The notes under the pieces: generated by a model
Database searches by the model: none
Seen by the model: the letters and a program-made list of their open reading frames with translations, nothing else
Told to the model about the DNA's origin: nothing
Origin: Hippopus hippopus
Taxonomy: Eukaryota; Mollusca; Bivalvia; Cardiida; Cardiidae
Assembly (NCBI GenBank): GCA_946811185.2
Contig: OX328100.1
Span: forward strand, 18,712,999-18,776,998
Length of the DNA stretch: 64,000 nucleotides
Direction of reading: 5' to 3'
Shown: positions 51,001-63,000 of the stretch, piece after piece
Numbering within the stretch: the first letter of the stretch is position 1
Layout: every line of letters begins with the position of its first letter
Translations under genes and position numbers: made by a program

Positions 51001-54000
51001 CAAAATTCGGTAGCTTTAAACATGGAACTACCTGGCGAAATGAAGCAAAGCAGTAAAATGTGACATAAAAAATTCCGTATTTTTATATGCCCAATGGTCA
51101 TGTTTTGTGAGAATGAGTCTTTTCCATTCTCATTACATACTGTTGACAAAAACCTTTCCCATTCTGACAGGAAATACAAAGAATATAATTATGATTGAAA
51201 AAAAAAATGAATCAGCTCGCCATTACTTTGTAATACATAGTAGGCTCAGAATTTTTTTTACAAGGGAAACAAGCAATTTTCCTGTCAATATGTAACTAGA
51301 ATTCATTTATGTTTGCTTTGATGAGGCTGTCAAAAAATCTCTTATCAAAGGGCACAATCTCTTTCTGTAGGTCAAGTACAGTATTTCTAGTTTGCTTTTT
51401 ACCAAACAACATAGTGTTAAATTTATCCATATTCAAACAATTTGCAAACAACAAGTTACATTTTAATCAAATGATGGAATATATCTTTTAAAGTGTAGAA
51501 AACATGGTGGAAAAAGAAAAAAAAATGCTAGTTACCAATATTTTCTGCTTTTCTCACAATGTCTACAAATGCCTTCTTTCTTTCAAAGACCATTAAAGGT
51601 AGGAATACTCTTCTTTCTTCGTAATTATTGTATGAAAATCTGTGTGCATGTATTTCAGACGAATTCTGGAACCGCATTCAATGGGACAGTTGTCAGCGTC
51701 ACTCAGACCAAGATGCGTTGTGTGGTACCAAGAATGACTTTGCGTGGGAAAGTTGTACTGAGTGTGTCCGTTGATGGTGGGAACACTTATGGCTACCAGA
51801 CACCATTTACCATAGGTAGAATATTACACTTTTTGGGACACATTTACATGTATTTTTCATCTGCAAAAGCTAGTTTTGCAAATCTACAGTTTTGACATTT
51901 GGAAAGGGGGTAATCTTTACATTTCAGCAATGCTCTGGCAAGAGGGGGTTTATTGATGCATTCCCAAGAAGCATTATACCAAGCAAGTCATAACATAATT
52001 ATGGATCCATAAAAATCAATTTTGTCCAAAATGAATCATGAGGTAAACTAGTCCTATGAAATGCTGAAAACTACCAATAGAAAACAGTTTGCACCCAGAT
52101 CAGCCTGGGTAGACAGCACAGGATGACCTTGGTCAATATTTTGCAGATGCATCAACCCTTTTATGCAAAATCACTAGTTGTATTGAGGAACAAGACCTTT
52201 GAAAACATTGCGGAAAAAGGGAAAAATTGCTGGTAACTAGCATTTTTCCTTTTTCCACAAAATTTTCTACCCTCTCGAAGCTGAATCCCACTGTTGAGCA
52301 ACGATGAATTTGTTGTCTACAAATGCTTTCTTTTTGATCATTTGAGCTTTCTCAATTTGGACCAGTCTTAAATTTTGTCATTTGGTACAGAGTTAATGCT
52401 GTCAATTTTGACAAATCCAAAATTTTGTCATCTTGTAGATTTAATTTGTTGTTAGTGCAAATAACTACATGTAGATGAACCATGCTTGGTAAAAAGGAGG
52501 CTAAATGCGTCTGCAAAAAGTATCAACCCAGGTCAGCCTGTGCAGTCCATGCAGGCTTACCTAGGTCAAAATGTTTTGCTTTTGGTATTTTTTCTACATG
52601 TCAAAGGAGTAGTGTACCTCATGACTCTGTTGGTTGTTATACAAAATGGATTTAATGGATCCATAATTATGTTACAACTAGCTTTGTATCATGGATCACA
52701 GAGATGCAATAAGCCCCCTTTTTGCCAGAGCATGGCTCATTTAAGATTACATCCTTAAACACTACTTTCCAGTGTTTCCTGGAAGAATGTCTAGTTCCAA
52801 ACTGGTCACAGCTGAGTCAACTTCCTCAAATATGGCCTGGTATTCTACTAACACTACTTCCATGACACTGTCCTGGGACCCAGCTTTACTGGCCAACACT
52901 AGTCATGTAGTTGATATAACACTATATGGATACAGGGAAGCATCTGGTCAGGTAAATGGACATTTATTTGTTTTGTTGAATGGTAAACAACGCTGTTTTA
53001 ACATTATTTCAGTAGTATTGCAGCATCCAATGCACCTGTCAATGCTGTTCTTTTTAAAAGTACTTTGCACAGTAAACTTTCCATACCAGTGGCAGCTTCC
53101 TCAAATTAACTCTTTACCAAATGACATAATTTTGGACATATTCAAATTTAAAGAATTTGCAGACAATCAATTTTATTTTATTAAAATAATACAATTTGTC
53201 TTTGTAGGGTATAAAACATTGTGTGAGAAGGAGAAAATGCTGGTTTCCACTTTGATCCCCACTGTCCTATATTCTATGAGATATTTTAGCCAACATATTT
53301 TGTTTTAATAGGAGCTATTTAGATTTCTATAATTTTACCAAACTTCAAAAATAGTTTATCACAGAATTAAGTAGGCGTGTCTCTTACAAGTCAATAAACA
53401 AAAATGACAAAAAGTAACAAAATTATATTTTTGATCAGTACCGGTAATTCCTTAACCCTTTTGGTGCCATATGTGAAAACAGTGACTTTTGGGGACAGAA
53501 TGTGCAGTCTGATCTTTGATCTATACTGCCACTTGTGTAGTCAAGTCTGTACAATCAAATTCTTTGTAAGTTTCAATGGATTATTTTTAGAGCTTTCTAA
53601 AGAGTTTGGGTTTCTTTATTTGGCGTGGAAAGAGTTAACGGGCTACATGGCCTTATAATTATTTTAGATTTCAGTTCAGAGTTACACAAAGACTTGTTGG
53701 AATGTCACAAGATCAATGACATAAAGCAGTTACAAGAACTAGTAATTAAATCAGTATGATGATGTCATATCTGACATAGTGAAAATAGACAGTTACCAAT
53801 TTTAAAACAACTATCCTATTATTTAAATTCCCTTGAATTTGACAACTTTGTACTATTACAAGTTTCTTTTATCTTGAATAATATTTTAATATTTTTGTCA
53901 AATGGTTTACCCCTTGGCTTGAAGAAAATATCTTGGTACTGTTGTGGCCCTGGCATTGCCATCATTGATGCCATCTGCATTATTGTCATTGTGCAGAAAC

Positions 54001-57000
54001 TGACATTTTCAAAAACTTTGTAATTTTTTTAATATCTCTTTCATTACTGAAAATATTCAATTCAAACTTGGACAAGTTATTTGCAATCAAAAGAGAACCC
54101 ATTCAAAAAAGGCAGATAACCATCAAAGTATTCTTACACAGTTATGCCCCTTTTTCTCTGAAAATCAAGCAAATGTAGCTGAACTTTGGCATCGGCATTC
54201 AGTGCTCTTGTTACTCAATATTATCATCAAGTTTAAACGATTGCAAAGAAATAATATTATTATATAGTTGTATTAAATTTTGTCCATATTTGATAAAAAT
54301 TTTGATCCAATGCATAAAAAAGAAACTAAATAGCCCGCTTTAATCTGTATTCTATCAATGGAAATATCCTTTGACCAGCCCGCATAGCTCAGTTGGTAGA
54401 GCGTAAGACTCATGAACATGAGAGTATGGGTTCAATTCCCACGGCTGGCCATCTAAAATTACTAATAGTCTTTCAGATGAGACGTTAAACCAAGGTCCCG
54501 TGTGATGGTGCTATACACCGACCACGTTAAAGAACCAGGCGAAACTTAGGATGGATTTCGTCCTGTATCTGCACTATCCCCCGTAACAATACTAACAGCC
54601 TTCAGAGGGTGTCGCCCATATGGGCAACTGGTGGCGACGATAAATAAACCCAAATTCAATCAATCAAAATATCCTGTCATTTATGTAGCGATCTTACAAT
54701 AAACCTAGGGGAAGAAAACCATACAATAAACATAGGAAAACAAAACTACTTGGCTCAAATCTCTCTTTTGTTTTTAAATACAGTCAATGTACATCATGTT
54801 GAAAAAACTTGGAACTGGAATAAATGGAAATCTAGGCACATATACAGTGGACCCGTCCAAAAACCAGTGTAGTGGACAGACCTGTTTTGACTATGAAGTT
54901 GGTCTTCTGGAGGTTAGGTTACAGGATGGTGTCACACCCCAGCAGTACAAGTAAGTGGCCAAAATATACATACGAGACACTGCATCGCAAACAAATGTGC
55001 ATCCGTGAGTATAGATGGTTTGTCTGGGTGTACTTCACATGATGGCATAGATTTATGTTTACCCATGGTCCCAGTAGAAGCTCTACGCATGCATTTGTCA
55101 TGAAGGGTTCCACTAATGGAAATAACTTTTTACCGTACAACAAAATTGGAAGCATTTCCAGAGGACATAGTAAATGTAGCACAAGTAATGGGATTTGTCT
55201 GTAAAAGATAAGAAAACACTGTGGAAAAAGAAGAAAGTGCTGGTTACCAGCATTTTCTCCTTTTCCCCACTGTTTTCAAAAGCTTTCTTACTCAGGGTTG
55301 TTATGCCCGTGGGGGTATATTGCTTTGCTAATGTCGGTCGGTCGGTCGGTCGGTCAGTTGGTAGGGCGGTTGGTCGGTCCATCGGTCGGTCCGTCGGTAG
55401 ACCTTACCTTGTCCGGATGATAACTAGACACAGAATTGACCTAGGTTTGTGAAATTTGGCACAGACATGTGTCTCAGAGTGTAGATGGTCCCTATTGATT
55501 TTGAGGTCAATCAGCCAAAGGTCAAGGTCACAGTGACCGTCAACATGTTGAAATATAGACCAAACCTTGTCCGGATGATAACTAGACACGGAATTGACCT
55601 AGGTTCGTGAAATTTGGCAGAGACATGTATATCGGAGTGTAGATGGTCCCTATTGATTTTGAGGTCAATCGGTCAAAGGTCAAGGTCACAGTGACCGTCA
55701 ACATGTTGATATATAGACCAAACCTTGTCCGGATGATAACTAGACACAGAATTGACCTAGGTTCGTGAAATTTGGCACAGACATGCATCTTGGAGTGTTG
55801 ATGGTTCCTTTTGATTTTGAGGTTAATCGGTCAAAGGTCAAGGTCACAGTGACCGTCAACATGTTGATATATAGACCAAACCTTGTCCGGATGATAACTA
55901 GACACAGAATTGACCTAGATTTGTCAAATTTGGCACAGACATTTGTCTCTAAGTGCAGAAGATCCCTATTGATTTTTAGATTAATCCGTCAAAAATCAAG
56001 GTCACAGTGGCCTTCAACTTAATTATATATAGACCAAACCTTGTCCGGATGATAACTAGACACAGAATTGACATAGGTTCTTCAAATTCTGTACAGATAT
56101 TCATCTCAGAGAGTAAATGATCCCTATCGATTTTGAGATTAATCCATCAAAGGTCAAGGTCACAGTGACCTTCAACTTAATGATATATAGACCAAACTTT
56201 GTCCAGATGATAACTACACACAGAATTGACCTAGGTCCTTCAAATTCTGTACAGATATTCATCTTGGAGTGTAAATGATCCCTATCGATTTTACGGTTAA
56301 TCCGTGAAAGGTCAAGGTCACAGTGACCACCAGATGATTCAGGGCCCGCACTGCCATTCGCCACTTGAGCCATTTGCTAAAAAAAAATTAAAGTGTCTCA
56401 AAAATCATCATATGTGGCTCAACTTGTGGCTCCAACATTTTATTCGCGTATTATCGGGGACGTAGTAAGCATCGAAGTCGACTGGGAAAAAGCAGAAGTC
56501 GAACGCGTGTGCCGAAAAGAAAATCGATAACTCAGTCTGTGTATCGGCAACTGTTTACAATCTTGTATGTATACACACGGCGGTGTGTATAGTTATGCGA
56601 ACTGTTGACAGATTATCACATTTAACAATTGAAGTGGGCTATAAATCAAAAAGATGACATCGATATTTCCCAATCAATTCTTTTGATATCAGTTTATGAA
56701 CTGTGCCACTTCCTGTATCAATGTGGCAGTAGGGGGGCATGACTGTTTTACAAACAGACATCTTGTTAAAACTTGGGATTGTGTGGTAAAGGGATAAGAA
56801 GCATGGTATGATATTCATGCCCAGACAGTTGAAAGATATCCCTCGGTCTTGGATATTTAGAAAATTTACTGTGTTCCTCGTTTCTAAAAAAAAAACAGAC
56901 CATCTCCTTTGATGACTAAGATATGAATTGTTTGCAATTTTGTTACTGTGGTGAAACAATGGCTGAAGGTTTGGAAAGAGCATTGTTCAGCATAGGTACT

Positions 57001-60000
57001 GTGTAGGCAAAAGAAGCATCATTATACGCCCAAAGGGTACTATGTTATGGCCCTGGTCGTCTGTCTGTCTCTCCGTTCGTCTGTCTGTCTGTCCATTAGC
57101 AATTTCTTGTGTGCGCAACTCCTCCCACAGTTTCCATTGGAATAAGTTCAAACTTACCACAATGAATCTCTATGATGTGTAGTTGTGCATGTGACTCTTA
57201 AAATTTGGATCTCTGTAGGTGTTCAGGATTTTAACCCATTTCACTGACAAGCCCCTTCGGGTGTATACGCGCCGCTCTGCAAAGCTCTTGTTTTCTACAA
57301 TGTCTGCTAATTTGTGAAATTATTCTGGCAAAAACATCCATAAAATTAGAATAGTTTTGTCTGTTTTCCTGGCTGAAAAAGTCCAGTTTAGTTAGCGCTA
57401 CAATATTACGCACAACACAAAAACAACGAAAACAAGTGTGTGACTGTATGGTATTTAACTCTTAAACAAACAACAAAGTTTTGGACTGGACCAAAGTCAA
57501 AGCATCTGCAGACAACAAATTAAATCTTGTTAATGTGATGATTTCTGACTTTGATGGGGTAGAAAATATTGTGGGAAAAGGAGAAAATGCTGGTTCCCAG
57601 CATTTTCTCCTTTTCCTACAATGTTTTCTATAGGCTTCTTTCTCAGGGTCGTTAAAAGTCGGGATTGTGTGGTAAAGAGTTAAGGCTGTTTTTAACAATA
57701 CCTTTGTTATATAGCAGTAGCCAGTGCACCTATCTATGATTTCCATGGAGTTTCTGTCACCAGTACTTCGCACAATATTCTTCCCAAGCCACTGGCAACT
57801 TTTCCAAATAACCATCATTAAAACCATGATCAGCAGTGAGAGAGAAATGAGTCACAATGACTGTCATCAGTCCTTGGAAAGAAATTGGTCCGGTTGGGGA
57901 TTCGAACCAGCAACCCATGTCCTCAAGTCCTGGATCAAAAAAATATCTCTGTTACTGGTGTTTCTTTCAGATTCTTATCCAGCAAAGCTATACCCCTGGG
58001 TTGGTATGTTCGCTCAGCAATGACTTCACGACATGGATCAAACTGGCCCTCTCAGATGTGTGTCAGTTGGTACAACAGAGATAAACAAGATATGTCATGG
58101 ACAAATAATCTCCTCAGTTGTCCATGCTCACTTTCCCAGGCTCTCGCTGATTTTGGACGGTGGCAACCTGATAATGGGTGTAACTTGATGAATGCTGCCA
58201 ACCCTGGTAACTGTTTCTATCATCGAGGTGCTGTTCACTGTGTCCGTGCTGTACAGCCAACTGTGTATGTAAATTTTCTTCAAATACATAATTGGCCCAA
58301 TTCTCTCAATGAAAAATCAATGAAGATTGTCTGCTCTAAGAAACACAAGGATTCAACGGCTGTTTTATCCACATTGTCTCATGAATTCCAAGGGTTAACT
58401 GTAATTTTCATTCAGACACAATCTGATTTTATTTCTTGTGCTAAATTAAAAGTTGCAAGAGCAGAAGTACTTGTATACCTTTTGAGCAGGTTGTCTATGC
58501 TGAGATGTTTGTTTTTTTTTTTACAGTTCTAGGTAATTTGTCTTTTAACAAAATTATGTTGTTTTCTTCTATTATGTATTCAATGTCCAAAATACTGGGC
58601 TGAAAACACGCTGCTCTGGATTTAGGTCATTAAATTCCAGCAGCCATTTTTTTTCTTCCTGCAACATGCCACTTAGGAGACTTTTGTTATGAATGTTGTC
58701 ACATGTTTTGTGTATTATACTTTAACTCTTTATCACATGATGAAAAAATAGACTTGTCCAGATTGAAGCAATTACAGGCAACAAATTTAAAGTGACTCAA
58801 ATTCTGAAATTTGTCTTTTAACATTGGGAAAACATAGAGGAAAAAGGCAAATATGCTGGTTACCAATATTTTCTACTTTTCCCAAAATGTTTTGAAAAGC
58901 CTCTTCAATCAGGGTCATTAAAATTTTGGGTTGTGTAGTAAAGGTTAAATATCAGGTTGATATTTCCCTATTATATTGTAACAAAAGTGATTCACTACCC
59001 ATATTAAAAACCTATTTCTCCATGCCCCATACACATGTTTTGTTTTCTCAATGCCCTTACTATGCACTACAAGTACTGTCATATCTTATATTTTGGCATG
59101 TGTATGGGGCATGAAGAAATAGGTTTTTAATATGGGTGGTGAATCACACTTCCATTACAATATGAAGGCAGTTTTACAGAAGTTGTCAGCTGTTGATTTG
59201 CTTCAGGGAGTGAAACTGTACAGTTTATCCATCATTGTTTTCAGAGGTGGAGCCGGTAACCAGTGTTGCTATAATCAGGCTTATACCTTAGTGTATGCTG
59301 CAGACTCCTTCCAAGGTAGCACACCAGATAAAAGTCATGACTGGGGAGCGGCACCGTACGTCATGCCAGGATATGTTCCTTCCCTATCTCATTGGATAAA
59401 AGATGTGGTGACTTTCTACTACTGCTGCCTGTGGACAGGATATGGGTCATGTGACTATTATATGGACCTTAGACCAACGAAAGATTGTATTGCCTATGTA
59501 CCTCCCATGCTGGGTATGAATGTTTGGCCCTTATCCTGCTGAATAAGTGAAATGAAATTTTCAAGCCTACTATAGAATTCAAAATCTTGTATTTCAAAGG
59601 TAGATTTTGGGGAAATATAATCTCCTTATCGGACAGTGTAGATCCAAGATCAGACTGCACGTTCTGTGCAGTCTGATCTTGATCTTCACTGGCCGCAAAA
59701 GGCATAAGAGTAGCAAGAATTCAAAATCTGCTATTTCAAAGGTAAATTTTGGGGAAATATAATCTCCTTATTGGACAGTGTAGATCCAAGATCAGACTGC
59801 ACATTCTGTGCAGTCTGATCTTGATCTTCACTGGCTGCAAAAGGCCTAAGAGTCGCGCTTAGCAGCCTAAGGGTTAATTTTTCTGTCATTTTGAACTTGA
59901 ATAATTGTGTCAAATCAACTCATTGAGCATTTACCAAAAGTACTCTGTCATAGAAATTTTATATCTGTTCACATAATTTTTGAGAGCAACACGCACAATA

Positions 60001-63000
60001 TGATCTGCTTTTCTTCACAGTTTACTTAATGAAAGATATTCAGCTGTGTCCAAATTGAAAGCATTTGCAGAGGACATATTATATGTGGCCCAAATATTGT
60101 AATTTACCTAAGAGGGGGTAGAAAAGATTGTCGGAAAAGGAGAAAATGCTAGTTTCCACAATTATAAATGATTAAACTGGTGTCTTAATCAGGGAAAAAG
60201 ATTCAAATAGTGTAATTTAAAAAAAAAAGTTTGGCTTTTCATCTATAATGTGGACAGTGTAGACCCAAGATCAGACTTAACCTTTAGCAGATTTCACTTG
60301 ATTTAAGGCTGTGCCAAAGACAAAGTTGTAGGCTTTATGTGTTGGAAAAGCACTGCAGAAGATAACTTTTTAAGTAAAAGAATTTGTCTCTAAAGCTACA
60401 GAAAATGTTGTGGGGGGAAATTAAGGAGAAAGTGCTTATCAACAGCTTTTCTCCTTTTTCCATAATGTTTTCAAAAGCCCTTTTGCCCTTGGTTTTAAGA
60501 ATACTTCCAGTATATCAAATTATAAAAGCTTAATGTGAATTGATTAATTGATTTAAACACGAGATCTAAAGTATATGAAAAAGATTTAACCCTTTACCAC
60601 ACAATGACGAAGTTTAACAACCCTAAGAAAGCAGCCTTTTGAAAACATTGTGGGAAAAGGAGAAAATGCTGGTAACCAGCATTTTCTCCTTTTCCCACAA
60701 TGTTTTCTACTCTACCAAAGAGTAATTCCATCTTATGAGTAATATTGGAATTGTTGTCTGCAAATGCATGCAATTTGGATAAGTCTGTTATTTGCTCGTG
60801 TGGTAAAGGGTGCCACCTCTTTCTACGGCTCTAAATACAATCCACTGAAACTTACAAAGATTTTGATTGTATAGACTTGACTACACAAGCTGACCGTATA
60901 TATTAAAGATCAGACTGCTTGTTCTGTGCAGTCTGATCTTGATCTGTGCTGTCCGCAAAAGTTACTGTTTTAGCCTATGGCGCCGAAAGGGTTAATGTAA
61001 ATTTCCTATTTTCTTCGAAACTTTCAGCTAGTGTCTTTGGTCAAGGTCATGTGATGAGTTTTGGCGGTGACGCAATACAGATACTAAGTCAGGGAGACTA
61101 TAATTTGTTGATGGCTGCCAATACAACCATTCAAGGACGTTTTGAAAACAGAACTATAACAGCGACAGGTTTGCATGGAACTTTCACCTTTAAAGTATTT
61201 ACCCTTTACGGCACAATGCTGACTTTTAAAGACCCTGGGAAAGAAGCCTTTTGAAAGCATTGTGGGAAAAGGAGAAAATGCTGGTAACCAGCATTTTCTC
61301 TTTTTCCCTCAATGTTTTCTACCCTATCGAAGACAGTAATCATCACCTAAGCCACAATTTATTTGTCGTCTGCAAATGCTTTCAATTTTGGTGAGTCCAA
61401 AATTTTGTCGTTTGGTAAAGCGTTGAAGTATTAACCCTTTACCACACAACAAAATTTTAGACTCATTCATATTGAGAGCAATGATACTAAATAACTCAAT
61501 ATTGAGAGCAATTATACTAAACAACTGATAAGATTCATTTTTGAAAAAGTAGAAAATATTGTAGGAATGCTAGTCACCAGCATTTTCTGCTTTTCCCACA
61601 TCATTTTCAAAAGGCATCTGTCTTAGGTTCATTAAAACTCAGGATTGTGTGGTAAAGGGTTTACCCTTGTTGTGCTAAGACTTGTAAATGAAATGAACAT
61701 TCCCAGTTAGTAGTAAGCTGCAGATATTGCAGTTTTGAAACTTTTTTTGTCAGAATATAATTTACTTTCAAGGTATGAGGCATGCACTGTGAAAAGGTGT
61801 TTAATGCATATACAGATAGTATCCACCTAGTTCAGACTGCACAGTATGAAACTTTTAGCCACTTGTAAATTTACTGCATGTCCAAGGACCATTCTAGATA
61901 CACATACTTCTTTATTCAGTCAAGTGTAAGACAAAAGGAAGTTTATGGATCCCTAATTATGTGATGACTTGCTTGGTAATATTGACTAGCTAAGATGCAT
62001 TAAATCCCCTTTTTACCAGAGCGCTGCCCATATTTAATTTACAGCGATTGTTAAACAAGTTCTTACAACTTACATCAATTACTCTCGATAGTTGCTTCCT
62101 GGGAAACCTGCCATTTTGGTCCAACATACAGGAACTTTGGACATAATAGAATACGACATAGTCAGAGACAAGGATGGATTTATTTTATTTCATGCTTTTC
62201 GGAAGTTTATCCAGAAATAACAGTGAAATATTGTTTGATACTTCATAGTTATGACCAGTGAAAAATACCAATTCTATTTTCCAACTCTTCTATTGAAGGC
62301 GGAAACAGTAGTTCCCACGCACTAATTACTTAGGTAAATAGTGCGTGCCTTTCAACACAAATGGAAATATGATGCAATTTACCCTACATTTCTCACGTGA
62401 TAGGTAATGCATTATTATGTAGAAGGGGTATGCAACGGAAAATTATCGAAAACAACTTTACTGGATTTTGATGTAAGTCCCACCCAAAAAAGGTGTGAGA
62501 AGCATGAAATAAATAGAATATTTGTTTTTTTCAGTGAAAAATTGAAACTTATTGCATTGAGTGAACATAATTGGAAATATTTTCACTCATGGCAAATCAT
62601 CTGTAATATTTTCATGAGTGGTGCAGCCACATGTGAAAATATTACTGATGATGTTCACTTGATGAAATAAATTTCAGTCTTTTACTGAAAAAAAAACAAA
62701 ATTTTAATTTCCTCTATTCATTCAGATTTGTACAAGAAGACAGAGGGATAGTTATATAACATGGAAGTTATTTACTTTAAGCATATTTTTTCTATTTCTC
62801 AGAAAATGTTCAAAAATCATTTTATGCCAGAATTATCTCAAAAGGCCTGCATGCAGTAATGAAAAATTGTTTTTCATAAAGCTAGCTCTTCAATGAACAA
62901 CAAAATTTTAGACTAGCACTGGTTGACAATAAATTGAATGTGAATTAAAATCTGAAATTTGGCATTGGAAGGGTATAAGAGATCATGGATAAAGGAGGAA

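Noticed and set aside
54373..54451. tRNA gene on the plus strand
   Set aside because: A and B boxes are good, but the acceptor stem has mismatches, the anticodon arm does not fold normally, and a SINE body with target duplications follows.
55404..56373. Overlapping ORFs with repeated VTVTLTFD or RPNLVRMITRHRID blocks
   Set aside because: They come from the 157-base tandem units; open frames follow from the unit length and have no coding signature.
61169..61254. Exon 13 extended by readthrough
   Set aside because: The extension is intron plus MITE sequence, while exon 14 continues the VWD domain in phase from the donor at 61168.
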